DNA of 64,000 nt from Candidatus Thalassospirochaeta sargassi (GCA_028532855.1 JAQQAL010000011.1:1-64000); one strand, 5' to 3'; counted from the first letter of the stretch, positions 34,681 to 43,988 are shown. Notes: generated from the letters alone by a model not told the origin. Numbers and translations: made by a program.

Positions 34681-35726
34681 ATACTGCTCCTTGTGAAAAA
34701 TCGTTTAAGCCTGGGAAATTTGTCTGTCAGCTCCTTGTTTCCCATCAGCCCCTCAGGTCTAAACTGCATCAGCAATATAAGCATTAGCGGAATTAAAACC
34801 CATTTTAATATCTGCAGAGGTCTCATGGCTTCCAGCAAAATAGTGAAAATTATCGCGGATAACACAGACCCGCTCAAACTGCCCATTCCGCCAAGGTAAA
34901 CCATTACAAGAGCTTCGGTAGATTTCATGATTGAGAAAGAGGCCGGGTTTATAAATCCCATAACATGGGCAAAAAGCCCTCCGGCAATCCCGGCCAAACC
35001 TGATGAAAACATGAATGCTACAAGCTTCATATGATTTGTATTTACACTCATTATTTCAGCGGATATTTCATCATACCGAATTGCGGAGATTCCCTTTCCG
35101 AAGGTGGAACGCATAAGTCTCTTTATCAGAAAAACTGCAAGGGAACAGAATGTAAGGGTCCAGAACAGCATGTATGGTGCTTTAAAAACATCCTCCATTG
35201 CAAAAACCGTCCCCTTCATTCCCATGAATCCTCTGGATCCGCCGACAAACTCAAGGTTATTCACAAGAGAAACAAAAATGAAATTAGCTGCAATAGTGAT
35301 TATGGCTAAATAATCATCTCTGGTTTTGAACGAGGGTATTGCTACCAGCAGCCCCGCTACAGCCGCTACTAACCCACCGATTATTATAATCACCGGAAAG
35401 AGAAAAACCGCCGTTGAAGGAGGTAATATCGGATGGCCGAGCCATTTGCTGTTGGTAAAAAGAAGAACCGACAATATTGACGATACATAGGCACCAACCA
35501 GCATAAATCCGCCATGCCCGCATGAGAACTCTCCCATATAACCGTTAACGACATTAAGACTGGCTGATAATATGACATTTATACCGATAAACATTATAAC
35601 AGTCTGGATGTATTTGTTGATTGACCCGGTAGCGCCTAACGCGATGATAATTCCGCCGCCTATAAACAGGGCCAGCGGCCAGAGATTCATTTCCTTTTTA
35701 GTTTTAATTGTTGCTGTTGTACTCAC
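34677..35726 (-). CDS. livM: Branched-chain amino acid ABC transporter permease LivM
   Basis: A 349-residue protein with about nine helices, including VNGYMGEFSCGHGGFMLVGA, FKTRDDYLAIITIA, VFLIKRLMRSTFGKGISAIR and YLGGMGSLSGSVLSAIIF, the LivM family blocks. It forms the channel with LivH, encoded 9 bp upstream. Confidence 0.93.
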   Translation of the reverse strand: MSTTATIKTKKEMNLWPLALFIGGGIIIALGATGSINKYIQTVIMFIGINVILSASLNVVNGYMGEFSCGHGGFMLVGAYVSSILSVLLFTNSKWLGHPILPPSTAVFLFPVIIIIGGLVAAVAGLLVAIPSFKTRDDYLAIITIAANFIFVSLVNNLEFVGGSRGFMGMKGTVFAMEDVFKAPYMLFWTLTFCSLAVFLIKRLMRSTFGKGISAIRYDEISAEIMSVNTNHMKLVAFMFSSGLAGIAGGLFAHVMGFINPASFSIMKSTEALVMVYLGGMGSLSGSVLSAIIFTILLEAMRPLQILKWVLIPLMLILLMQFRPEGLMGNKELTDKFPRLKRFFTRSSM

Positions 35727-35735
35727 TGTCTGCTC

Positions 35736-36650
35736 CTATATCTTGGTGCTCTTGGCGACGCCGAAGAATCCGGTGGGCTTAATAGTCAGAATCAGAAGCA
35801 GAATTACAAATGCAATCAAATCCTTATAACTCGACGGAAAAAAGGCCACGACGATAATCTCGATAAAGCCCAGAATAAATCCGCCGAGAAAAGCACCCTT
35901 AATATCACCAATACCACCAACTACAGCAGCAATAAAGGCTTTCCAACCGATAATCATTCCCATATAGGGGTCAAGTACAGGGTAGCTCATACCAAACAGA
36001 ATACCTGCTACTGCAGCTAAACCGGAGCCGAGAGCAAAGGTGAAGGTAATGACCTTGTTAACCGGAATTCCCATTAAAGGTATAGCAAACTTATCATATG
36101 AAATGGCACGCATGGCCATACCGATCTTCGTTTTATTTACTATCAGATTCAGAATAAAAAAGACGACGATCGATGAAAGTATGACGATTATTTTAAGGTT
36201 TGTTAGATTTACACCACCAAAACTTATTATGACCTTATCAATCATATCTGGAAAGCGTCTTGAACTGGCTCCCAATACTGCAAGATTTCCATTTTCCAAT
36301 ATAAACCCCAGCATCAGAGCCGTAATAACTACATAGAGCCTGTGGGCGCCCTTCTTACGCAGGGGGCGGTAGGCCACTCTTTCAATAAATACGCCTAAAC
36401 CTGCTGTTACCATTATTGTAAGGAAAAGGGTAATAACAAAAATGACAGGCCCCGGGAGACCCAGAAAAATACTCAGAAAAAATGTAGCGATAAAGAAGGC
36501 GAAATAACATGCCATCATAAATATATCGCCATGAGCAAAATTTATTAAACGCAGAACACCGTAGACCAGGCAGTACCCTAGTGCAATCATCGAATAGAAA
36601 CTACCCCATTGCAGGGCATTAAACAGGTTCTGCAGAACTGTTGTGAACAA
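35736..36650 (-). CDS. livH: Branched-chain amino acid ABC transporter permease LivH
   Basis: A 304-residue protein with about eight helices. YCLVYGVLRLINFAHGDIFM, ERVAYRPLRKKGAHRLYVVI, SYDKFAIPLMGIPVNKVITF and GGIGDIKGAFLGGFILGFIE are the typical LivH blocks. It follows livK after a short hairpin-containing gap. Confidence 0.93.
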   Translation of the reverse strand: MFTTVLQNLFNALQWGSFYSMIALGYCLVYGVLRLINFAHGDIFMMACYFAFFIATFFLSIFLGLPGPVIFVITLFLTIMVTAGLGVFIERVAYRPLRKKGAHRLYVVITALMLGFILENGNLAVLGASSRRFPDMIDKVIISFGGVNLTNLKIIVILSSIVVFFILNLIVNKTKIGMAMRAISYDKFAIPLMGIPVNKVITFTFALGSGLAAVAGILFGMSYPVLDPYMGMIIGWKAFIAAVVGGIGDIKGAFLGGFILGFIEIIVVAFFPSSYKDLIAFVILLLILTIKPTGFFGVAKSTKI

Positions 36651-36683
36651 AACTATCTCCTCATTGTGTGAAAACTGATGAAA

Positions 36684-36704
36684 GAGTCCGGCCTAACCGG
36701 ACTC
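36684..36704 (-). terminator. Intercistronic hairpin between livK and livH
   Basis: GAGTCCGG-CCTAA-CCGGACTC is a perfect 8-bp GC-rich stem with a 5-base loop, located between the binding-protein stop and livH. No U-tract follows directly, so partial termination or 3'-end protection of the livK message is likely, as at dctP/dctQ. Confidence 0.6.
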
Positions 36705-36745
36705 CCTCCTATAAATTACTTTAGTAGATTTTTAAAATGAATGTA

Positions 36746-37924
36746 TTATGGCTGCATAGTAGCCACAAACTCAAACTCCCCATCATCATTAACCATAACT
36801 ACTACAGCATCCTTGATCGGATCTCCATCCGGTGTGAATGTCATGGTACCGGTTATTCCAGGATATGATTCCAGAGATGCCATAGCATCTTTAACAGCAT
36901 CTCGGTCTGTCTGAAGATCTCCTGTCAGACCGGCATTCTGAATGGCCTGTAAAACTATATTAACAGCATCAAAAGAAAGAGCTCCGACGTCATCCGGGAC
37001 ATATCCGTATGCTTCGTTGTACTCATCGATAAAATCTTTAGTTGCGCCTACAGCTCCAGCTGCAGCATAGTGGGTTGTGAAGTAATAGCCTTTTACAGCA
37101 CCCTTGGAAAGTTTAACAAGGTCGGCAGAGCCCCAGGAATCTGAACCCATTACAGGTTTCTCCCACCCGAGGTCTTTCGCCTGAGGAACTATCATAGCAA
37201 CCTTATTATAGAAACACGGCAGATAAAGAAAGTCCGGATCAGCAGCTGTTATTGCGGTTAACTGGACTGAAAAGTCCTGGTCCTTATTACCATAACTTTC
37301 AAAGTTCAGAACTGAACCGGCACCATTTTTCTCTTCCCAGGCAGCCTTGAAAAGTTCAGCGAGAGTCTTTGAGTAGTCATCTTCCAGATTATACATAACT
37401 GATACTGTTTCAGCACCAAACTGTTCAGATGCAAACTTTGCCGCTACAGGAGCCTGAAACGGATCAAGAAAGCAGGCACGGAAAACATAGGGCCTATCAA
37501 GTGTTGTATTCGGATTAGTAGACCAGGGGCTTATCAGTGGAGTCCGGTTATCGTTAGCAACCTGTCCGGCAGGAATTGCCTGAGTTGAACCATCCGGGCC
37601 GACAATAGCAAGAACCTGATCCTGTTCAATCAGTTTGAACGCAGCCTGTACAGCGGATTCTGCCTTAAGTTCATTATCTACATAGATAAAATCAAGCATG
37701 TATTTTTCTCCGCCAACCTCAAGGCCGCCTGCGGCATTTACCTTTTCTTTGATTAGTTCAGCAGCGAACTTGGTACCTTCCCCTACCTTGGGACGATCAC
37801 CTGTCAGCGGGATATCAAATCCAATTTTAATTACATTTCCTTCCGATTGGCCTCCCGCAAATAAAGCGGCGGGGATGACAAGCAGTGTGATGAATAGCAC
37901 GGATAGAACGGTTTTTTTCAGCAT
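36746..37924 (-). CDS. livK: Branched-chain amino acid binding protein LivK/LivJ
   Basis: A 392-residue periplasmic protein. The start at 37924 is preferred to 37942 because AAGGAG lies 8 bp upstream of it, inside the longer frame. Signal peptide MLKKTVLSVLFITLLVIPAA, then LFAGGQSEGN. Family blocks: IKIGFDIPLTGD, VLAIVGPDGSTQAIPAGQVA, DNRTPLISPWSTNP and DAVNIVLQAIQNAG. First gene of the livKHMGF operon. Confidence 0.93.
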   Translation of the reverse strand: MLKKTVLSVLFITLLVIPAALFAGGQSEGNVIKIGFDIPLTGDRPKVGEGTKFAAELIKEKVNAAGGLEVGGEKYMLDFIYVDNELKAESAVQAAFKLIEQDQVLAIVGPDGSTQAIPAGQVANDNRTPLISPWSTNPNTTLDRPYVFRACFLDPFQAPVAAKFASEQFGAETVSVMYNLEDDYSKTLAELFKAAWEEKNGAGSVLNFESYGNKDQDFSVQLTAITAADPDFLYLPCFYNKVAMIVPQAKDLGWEKPVMGSDSWGSADLVKLSKGAVKGYYFTTHYAAAGAVGATKDFIDEYNEAYGYVPDDVGALSFDAVNIVLQAIQNAGLTGDLQTDRDAVKDAMASLESYPGITGTMTFTPDGDPIKDAVVVMVNDDGEFEFVATMQP

Positions 37925-38181
37925 TTTAATGCTCCTTTTCATTTGTTTAACATATATTTGCAGAAATCATGCCAAGTACCACTATTTAAGAAATTTGAAA
38001 GTGGTTTAGCGAAGGAAAGGTCTTTTTGAATAATTTTGCGGAAATATCCGGAGTAATTAACAAGAAATCGGGAAAGGAAAATATTAAAACTGCTGAGAGA
38101 TCCTACGTAAATGTAATTTTTTAATGCTCGTCATACGATAATGTATGATTCTTTTTATTTGTCAGCCATTGACCAATAACC

Positions 38182-38793
38182 ATGAATCCTAGTAGATATT
38201 TATATATGGATGTGATGCTTCAACTCTGGGGAGGACTCTTCTACCTTGCCAACAAAATTACTTTTTCTATAGCAGAAGGAAGGCGTAATTCAGTAAAAAG
38301 AAAACTTCGGATCATTGGCTGGGTCATCTACATCCTCGGCGTTCCAGCCTGGGTAACTATCCTGATCCTGAAACGAAACTGGATTGCAGCCTCAATAGAA
38401 GCCGGGGGACTACCGTCAATGATCTTCGGCCTTGTAAATGATATTCAGAATGAAGATAAACCGGACAAAGGGCTGGATCGAATTGCATCCTTATTCACCT
38501 ATACGTTTATCCTCCTTGGGGCTGGAATCAGCATCTATGACTTTGGCGGTATAAAAACACTAAGCCAGTTCCTCGAGATTGGTGTCACAATCGGATTTCT
38601 GATGGGCAGCCTGCTGCTAGCCAGAAAAAAACCTTCAGGCTGGGGGTTTTTCATGCTTATGAATAGCTCTATGGGAATTCTTATGCTTATACAGAAGCGA
38701 CCATTGCTGGCAGCGCAACAGCTGCTCTCACTTGGCTTTGTAATATACGGTTTCATCTCAGCTCGAAATAAAATGTTCAAACAGTCCGCTTAG
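38182..38793 (+). CDS. Small multi-helix membrane protein, distantly PnuC-like
   Basis: A 203-residue protein with about six or seven hydrophobic segments. The C-terminal part (SGWGFFMLMNSSMGILMLIQ, then RPLLAAQQLLSLGFVIYGFI) resembles the helix packing of PnuC/SWEET-like vitamin transporters. The N-terminal half shows no diagnostic motif. No operon partner. The call is based on hydrophobicity and weak pattern only. The ATG at 38182 lacks an obvious ribosome site. Confidence 0.45.
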   Translation: MNPSRYLYMDVMLQLWGGLFYLANKITFSIAEGRRNSVKRKLRIIGWVIYILGVPAWVTILILKRNWIAASIEAGGLPSMIFGLVNDIQNEDKPDKGLDRIASLFTYTFILLGAGISIYDFGGIKTLSQFLEIGVTIGFLMGSLLLARKKPSGWGFFMLMNSSMGILMLIQKRPLLAAQQLLSLGFVIYGFISARNKMFKQSA

Positions 38794-38824
38794 CGACATT
38801 CACTTAACCCTATCTATAACTTTA

Positions 38825-39067
38825 TCAACTGATAGTTAAAGCTTTCAACAGTTTTGTGGATCCGTCAGTCTTCTCAAATTGAAGATCTAATTCTTCCGAA
38901 ACCTTCATCGCATTATTCTTCAGCCTCACCTGGTCGCCAACACCGGTTTCAATAAACAATCCTCTATTATAGTACTCGAGCATATGCCGCATCATCGCAA
39001 GCGAATCGTTTTCAAGGAGTAATGTAAGTCGATCATTAAGCTCTTGTGGAAGTTCGGATTTGTACAT
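38825..39067 (-). CDS. Small protein of unknown function (80 aa)
   Basis: I do not recognise this 80-residue protein. It is mostly helical and charged (LNDRLTLLLENDSLAMMRHM, LKNNAMKVSEELDLQFEKTD) with no membrane segment or cysteine. It follows the flavodoxin gene on the same strand after a terminator-like hairpin, so it is probably transcribed separately. AT-rich but with normal codon use. Confidence 0.55.
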   Translation of the reverse strand: MYKSELPQELNDRLTLLLENDSLAMMRHMLEYYNRGLFIETGVGDQVRLKNNAMKVSEELDLQFEKTDGSTKLLKALTIS

Positions 39068-39094
39068 AAACTTTTAATTTCCTAATAGAAAATA

Positions 39095-39114
39095 CCGGGG
39101 ACGTGAATCCCCGG
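39095..39114 (-). terminator. Hairpin terminator after the flavodoxin gene
   Basis: CCGGGGA-CGTGAA-TCCCCGG forms a 7-bp GC-rich stem, followed on the minus strand by TATTTTC. It lies 32 bp past the flavodoxin stop and before the next small gene. Confidence 0.65.
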
Positions 39115-39145
39115 ATAGAGAGTGTTTAGCAGACCTGTTTTAAAA

Positions 39146-39556
39146 CTAAGCCTGGATAAAGCCTTTGGCAAATTCTTCAGCTTTTTTAAGATCATCAGCA
39201 TTGGGACGATTTCTGTGCATTACTGCAAAAGAGCCGCGACAATGAAATTCTCTGTCTGACATTTTTATACCTTTACTTGATAGAATTTTTTTCATCTGAT
39301 CAAAAGTAGATTTAATAATAGCAGCTGTGCTGAAGTTAACAGCCTCTTTCACTTCTACATTGAGTCCATTAATGAATTCTTTTACCTTTTTATCTACTCC
39401 GCCTGCATAAACTGAACTTCCCAGAAAGAGAGTATCAACATCCTCTTTCAAGCCCTCGTCAATTGAAACAGCCTGAACACCAAGTGGTTTAGCAATAGCT
39501 TCTGCTACCTTTCTGGTGTTTCCAGATTTAGTAAAATACATAACGGCAATTTTCAT
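39146..39556 (-). CDS. Flavodoxin-family protein
   Basis: A 136-residue protein that begins MKIAVMYFTKSGNTRKVAEA, with the FMN phosphate loop TKSGNTRK, followed by DTLFLGSSVYAGGVDKKVKE. It is slightly short for flavodoxin and is probably a flavodoxin-like FMN reductase or electron carrier. It is encoded 12 bp after a PNPOx-like gene, both divergent from an HxlR regulator, and so probably belongs to a redox or quinone stress response. Confidence 0.82.
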   Translation of the reverse strand: MKIAVMYFTKSGNTRKVAEAIAKPLGVQAVSIDEGLKEDVDTLFLGSSVYAGGVDKKVKEFINGLNVEVKEAVNFSTAAIIKSTFDQMKKILSSKGIKMSDREFHCRGSFAVMHRNRPNADDLKKAEEFAKGFIQA

Positions 39557-39568
39557 TGTTATTCCTTC

Positions 39569-39964
39569 CTAGGATATTTTCTTACCGGCATCCGGTCCTG
39601 CACCCTGATTGAATGCTTCAACCGGTTCAAACAGCCATAAACCTCTGACCGTCATGCCATGTTTTGCAAGCTCAGCCTTCACATTTTCAAAAAGCGGGCC
39701 CTCTGTCTGGCGTTCTTTCACAGTTGCTGTTACCTGATATGACTCCATCCCCTTAACAGCCAGTACAGTAACATTGCTGTTTTCAGCCAGGTTCTTTGAG
39801 GTTGTCTGCATCAAAATTTCTGCTGCTGCAATCATACCTTCTTCCGGTGCCATTGCACTTCCGACAACAACAGAATGAGGAATTCCGTCTGCTGAAACTG
39901 AGGTTAAAACCTTTACAGCCTCCTGATCATTTAATAAGGACATAACTTCTTTTGCCATTTTCAT
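39569..39964 (-). CDS. Pyridoxamine 5'-phosphate oxidase-like flavin-binding protein
   Basis: A 131-residue protein. The start at 39964 follows a GGAGAA site; a longer frame from 40021 adds 19 residues without a ribosome site. VKVLTSVSADGIPHSVVVGS and NVTVLAVKGMESYQVTATVK are the split-barrel flavin reductase/PNPOx pattern. It probably binds FMN or F420 and reduces a small molecule. First gene of a two-gene unit with the flavodoxin. Confidence 0.75.
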   Translation of the reverse strand: MKMAKEVMSLLNDQEAVKVLTSVSADGIPHSVVVGSAMAPEEGMIAAAEILMQTTSKNLAENSNVTVLAVKGMESYQVTATVKERQTEGPLFENVKAELAKHGMTVRGLWLFEPVEAFNQGAGPDAGKKIS

Positions 39965-40135
39965 AGTGTCTTCTCCGTTTTCTTTAAGATTTATATTATT
40001 ATCCATTAGCAGTATGCTCATGTCAAGTACTACGGTTTTTAATACACGGTATTCTATACATACTTAGTTGTTTAATGCACATCACCTTGAAAACAACCAT
40101 ATTTCGTAGTATGTTTTTGATACCAAGGAGTAAAT

Positions 40136-40516
40136 ATGTCGTTCGATACTTATGCAGCAGAGTGTGCCATATGTGAAATTGACAGTGATATCAAGCAGTC
40201 CCTGTGTCCAGTCTGTCTGACTCAAAGGATTTTCAGAGGAAAGTGGAAGATTGTAATCTTATGGCTTTTACGAGATAAAGAACTCCGATTCTCAGAGCTC
40301 AAGAAATCTATTCCGAATATAACTCAGGCATATCTCAGCAATCAGTTGAAAAGCCTCGAGTCCGACCAGCTGGTTATTCGCAAATCATATAACGAAATCC
40401 CCCCCCGGGTAGAATACTCCCTGACCGAAGAAGGCCGAAATTTCATCAAGGTAATTGACTATATAAACGATTGGGGAACAGATTACCTGAAAAAACGGAT
40501 AGATTCGAGGTCATAA
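40136..40516 (+). CDS. HxlR-family regulator with two CxxC motifs
   Basis: A 126-residue winged-helix protein. The HxlR core is clear: IFRGKWKIVILWLLRDKELR, FSELKKSIPNITQAYLSNQL and YNEIPPRVEYSLTEEGR. The N-terminus carries Cys10-x2-Cys13 and Cys24-x2-Cys27. HxlR proteins such as YodB or HypR use cysteines to sense quinones, aldehydes or oxidants. Divergent from the PNPOx-flavodoxin pair, which it probably controls. CCAAGGAG precedes the ATG. GTACTACG (40027-40034) and CGTAGTAT (40105-40112) in the intergenic region are possible half-sites. Confidence 0.85.
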   Translation: MSFDTYAAECAICEIDSDIKQSLCPVCLTQRIFRGKWKIVILWLLRDKELRFSELKKSIPNITQAYLSNQLKSLESDQLVIRKSYNEIPPRVEYSLTEEGRNFIKVIDYINDWGTDYLKKRIDSRS

Positions 40517-40547
40517 GTTATAATAAATACACGAAAAGGACAAAAAG

Positions 40548-42422
40548 TTGACCTGGCTGAAAAAACTCAGACATAAAACCATAAAATACTCCCTCAACAG
40601 CAATATAGAGTCTATAGGTGATGATTTTATAAACCGGGTATTACACGCAGCCAGACAGGACAACTGGGGACTCAGAGTCATGCAGCTTGCCTGGACTGCG
40701 GGGCCTGTAACTTTTATGGCCCTGCAGGGTGGTTACCTGCTAGGCTATGGAAAATCCGCACCAATGGAATTATTTGTATATTTTGCCATATACACAATAA
40801 TTGCCGGAATAGTGGCAATATTAATTAGATTTCTTTATCAGATGACAAAAGGTGACGAGAGAATCAAGATGGAAAAAGCACTAAAGCAGTCTTTCATCCG
40901 ACTGCCGGAGCTTATCCTTCTTACAAGAAATGAACTGCTGCATGAGTATGATGCAAAAAACCGCAACCTGCTCACAGCAAGATATCTGTTGGAAAACCCC
41001 GATTCAAATATCGAAGCAATCAAGGCCGCCATATACGATATCACTGAAAAAACTGAACTCAGGTTCGCAATAGAAAGAATAGAAATATTCAGAGAGAACG
41101 GGCTTTTTGCCAGGATTGAAGACGAGAACTTAAAAATTACCGATGAACTTGAGGAAGCAGTCGCAGAACTCACAAAAGCTTCACCTGCTGTAGCAAACCT
41201 TGTAAAGAGACGCTTTGCAGGAAACCCGCCTAACAGACAAACAGGAAGGCTTAGAACAGAGGGTTTTATTAGTAGAGCACTTTCCGCTGCCGAAAAAGAT
41301 GAATATCTCTCGCTTACTCTTCAGGATGCGGAAGAAATCTTCACTTTAGCTTTTGAACTGCTTGCGGACCGTGACATACCGCTTTTTCGTCTAAAATACC
41401 GCGGTTCCGAAGAATTTACAAAGACATCGGAAAATCTGGAAAAAGCAAGGCTTGCATACAGGCAGAAAGTATTTCAGAGGAACAACAAACTAAGAAAACT
41501 TGCAGACCTTTTTTCAGAATCGGATGAAGTAGATTTTCTTTCAGCTGCAAGTCCAACTTTTTCAACCATAGATGTTATGTACAAAAACATTTTACTTGCT
41601 ATTGACTCCATGTATGACGAGCTACTGAAATATACCCGCTCTTCACCTGCTATACTCAGAACAAAAAAATCAATATCCAAAAACAGGATTAAATTCAGAA
41701 AATTAGAGCAGGCCATAGATTTGCACAAAGCCTTAGTCACGGCGAACAGCAGACTGGATAAATATTATGACAACCTGCTTCTTGCGGAAAAACGCTATAA
41801 CAAAACAGCAGCTAAAGCTACACAGGATTTTCCATTGAGGTTATTGGATGAAAAACAGCGTGGGCACGGAATAAAAATTATTCAGGATCACATCCTGCTC
41901 AGCAAAAACAACAAGAAATTATTTGCTGTTGAGCTTAAAAAACTCTTAAAGGCTTTTGATAATTCTAAACACGCCAACACAATAAAGTTAAGAAAACTTG
42001 CTGTCGATATCATGATGCTGCTTGACAGCTCATTGAAACTAGGCCAATTCAGAATACAGTATGCAATTGAGAGTTCAAATGCTTCTTATCTTTCTTCACT
42101 GAATCTAAATCTGAGCGCCTCTGCAAAAACCGGAATGGCGGTAACGCTGATTAAAGAGATTCAGAAAAATGTACGCGTACATATACATCGTCTTATGTTT
42201 TCCCTTGTAAACTTCCATAAAATGCCGCTTGATCCGGATTCTATTGAACTCCTCGTGAATAAGTTTGGAGCAGATAGAGATTATCTTGAAAAGATAACCC
42301 CGACAGAAGAGTCTGCTCAGGAAACACTGAATAAGCACCCGGCTCATCTACTGAAAACAACTCAACTTGACCGCAAATACATAAAACTGATTGAGCTTGC
42401 TTTGAAGAAGAATATGCTATAA
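40548..42422 (+). CDS. Large helical membrane-anchored protein, unknown function
   Basis: A 624-residue protein that I do not recognise. Two hydrophobic helices lie near residues 45-70 and 75-100 (VMQLAWTAGPVTFMALQGGY, ELFVYFAIYTIIAGIVAILI). The remaining 500 residues are highly charged and helical, with many Lys/Glu repeats and coiled-coil-like stretches (NLEKARLAYRQKVFQRNNKL, LDKYYDNLLLAEKRYNKTAA). A TTG start at 40548 follows AAAAGGA at 40534-40540. It comes 32 bp after the HxlR gene and may share its transcript. No catalytic motif is seen; a scaffold or envelope role is possible. Confidence 0.7.
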   Translation: MTWLKKLRHKTIKYSLNSNIESIGDDFINRVLHAARQDNWGLRVMQLAWTAGPVTFMALQGGYLLGYGKSAPMELFVYFAIYTIIAGIVAILIRFLYQMTKGDERIKMEKALKQSFIRLPELILLTRNELLHEYDAKNRNLLTARYLLENPDSNIEAIKAAIYDITEKTELRFAIERIEIFRENGLFARIEDENLKITDELEEAVAELTKASPAVANLVKRRFAGNPPNRQTGRLRTEGFISRALSAAEKDEYLSLTLQDAEEIFTLAFELLADRDIPLFRLKYRGSEEFTKTSENLEKARLAYRQKVFQRNNKLRKLADLFSESDEVDFLSAASPTFSTIDVMYKNILLAIDSMYDELLKYTRSSPAILRTKKSISKNRIKFRKLEQAIDLHKALVTANSRLDKYYDNLLLAEKRYNKTAAKATQDFPLRLLDEKQRGHGIKIIQDHILLSKNNKKLFAVELKKLLKAFDNSKHANTIKLRKLAVDIMMLLDSSLKLGQFRIQYAIESSNASYLSSLNLNLSASAKTGMAVTLIKEIQKNVRVHIHRLMFSLVNFHKMPLDPDSIELLVNKFGADRDYLEKITPTEESAQETLNKHPAHLLKTTQLDRKYIKLIELALKKNML

Positions 42423-42472
42423 CTTCGCAGGATGTCTGCTTTCAATCATTTTCAAGAAGAGGGGTAATTATA

Positions 42473-43591
42473 TTGATTAATCAAATTCTTAAAATTGCAA
42501 AAATGCTATCATTGGCATTACTTATTTTGTTGTCAGCTGTGATATTGGTCATTATGCTGACACGTTTTATAAACTATCATAAAACCAGAATCACTTCAGA
42601 ATTGGGCATCCAGGAAGACTTGTATATAGAATTAGGCGGTATAGAGCAATATTTACAAATTAGAGGTGAAGATATTAACAATCCAGTCATTTTATTTTTG
42701 CATGGCGGCCCGGGCTTTCCATTATCATATCTATCCTATTATTATCAGCCATACCTTGAATCAGATTACACCTTTGTTTGCTGGGATCAAAGAGGTTCAG
42801 GGAGAACATATTATAAAAATGAAGTGACCGAAAATGACTTAACGCCAGAACAACTGCTTGCTGATACTGATGAATTAGTTGAATATATATGCAGTCGATT
42901 TCAAAAAGAAAAGGTTATTATAATGGGTCAATCCTGGGGGACTGTTCCAGGCACTTTATATACCATGAAATATCCCGATAAAGTTGAAAGCTATATTGGC
43001 GTAGGGCAAGTGATTGATTTCGATGCAGGTAAAATTGAGGCTGCTATAGCTGCAAAAACACTGGCAAAAAAAGAATCTATTGAATCAGATGTGACGACAC
43101 TTATAAACGAAATAGAGAATTTTAGTCAGGCATCCAATATAAACGAAATTGATATTCCTGGTATGGAAAAAATGATTCGAACCTCTCTAAATTACTTAAA
43201 AGGCTCTGATGAATTAAATCCATTAAAAACAATGTGGCTGGGCCTTACATCTCCTGATGTATCAATTAATGATTTGCGTTGGTTTAAAAATGCCTCAAGT
43301 ACAGAAACTATTTTTAAATTGGAAAAAAATTTGATAAATTATATGTATTATGGTTTTGATATTGATGTCCTGGACAACCAATACGATGTGCCTATTTACT
43401 ATATTTCAGGGGGCAATGATTGGATTACACCATATACCATGGTGAAAATATATTGTAATAATCTTGTAGCACCTTCGAAAGATATGATAATTATAGAGAA
43501 TACAGGCCATACACCTTTCCTGGATCAACCGGAAAGTTTTGCCGACGCAGTAAAACTATTACTTAATAAACAAAAGATGGTGGGATTTTAG
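42473..43591 (+). CDS. Alpha/beta hydrolase, proline-iminopeptidase-like, membrane-anchored
   Basis: A 372-residue protein. An N-terminal helix (LSLALLILLSAVILVIMLTR) anchors it. The hydrolase core has the oxyanion region LFLHGGPGFP, CWDQRGSGRT, the nucleophile elbow GQSWGT, an acid in YYISGGNDW and His in ENTGHTPFLD, which is the S33 peptidase layout with Ser-Asp-His. A TTG start at 42473 follows AAGAGGGG. It probably cleaves an N-terminal proline or a related amide or ester outside or at the membrane. Confidence 0.85.
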   Translation: MINQILKIAKMLSLALLILLSAVILVIMLTRFINYHKTRITSELGIQEDLYIELGGIEQYLQIRGEDINNPVILFLHGGPGFPLSYLSYYYQPYLESDYTFVCWDQRGSGRTYYKNEVTENDLTPEQLLADTDELVEYICSRFQKEKVIIMGQSWGTVPGTLYTMKYPDKVESYIGVGQVIDFDAGKIEAAIAAKTLAKKESIESDVTTLINEIENFSQASNINEIDIPGMEKMIRTSLNYLKGSDELNPLKTMWLGLTSPDVSINDLRWFKNASSTETIFKLEKNLINYMYYGFDIDVLDNQYDVPIYYISGGNDWITPYTMVKIYCNNLVAPSKDMIIIENTGHTPFLDQPESFADAVKLLLNKQKMVGF

Positions 43592-43740
43592 TACTCAATA
43601 TTCAGTGATTTTCAGGAGAAATGATTGAAGATCTGGTTATCAGGATTTCAATTGTAGCCTCATCCGTTGTTGACCAAATAATTTTTAGTTGATTTTCATT
43701 TATTCCACTCAAATTGTTTTTATAATTTTAATGTGAAAAA

Positions 43741-43918
43741 TTATCTTTTTGCTCTGAGATAATCATTTACGGCCTGAACCATTGTTCCGGCAAAATCTTC
43801 TCCAAATTCTTCTTTTACCCTTTCCTGTGCAGCCTGTCATTTGGGGTAAGCTTCCTTTATTATGTTCCGTCCTTCGGGTGTTATAGAAATTGACAGCTCC
43901 TTACCGTTACCGCCGAGT
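43741..43918 (-). pseudogene. C-terminal remnant of a MarR-family regulator
   Basis: The 397-bp gap between the hydrolase and the ankyrin gene holds this fragment. On the minus strand, ending at TAA 43741-43743, one frame reads LGGNGKELSISITPEGRNII, then KEAYPK, a TGA, and QAAQERVKEEFGEDFAGTMV. This is the wing and last helix of MarR proteins; the TGA stands where relatives have Trp (AYPxWxxAQ). Upstream of about 43918 another stop appears and no N-terminal half is found. The rest of the gap (43592-43740 and 43919-43988) shows nothing recognisable. Confidence 0.55.
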
Positions 43919-43988
43919 TATGATGAAACTGTAATCAAGAGCTCATAAAATATATTTTTAATAATACTAACACACATGCTCTCTATTT

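Noticed and set aside
43741-43918. TGA in the MarR-like fragment as selenocysteine
   Set aside because: The position is a conserved Trp in relatives, the upstream part of the gene is absent, and another stop lies nearby.
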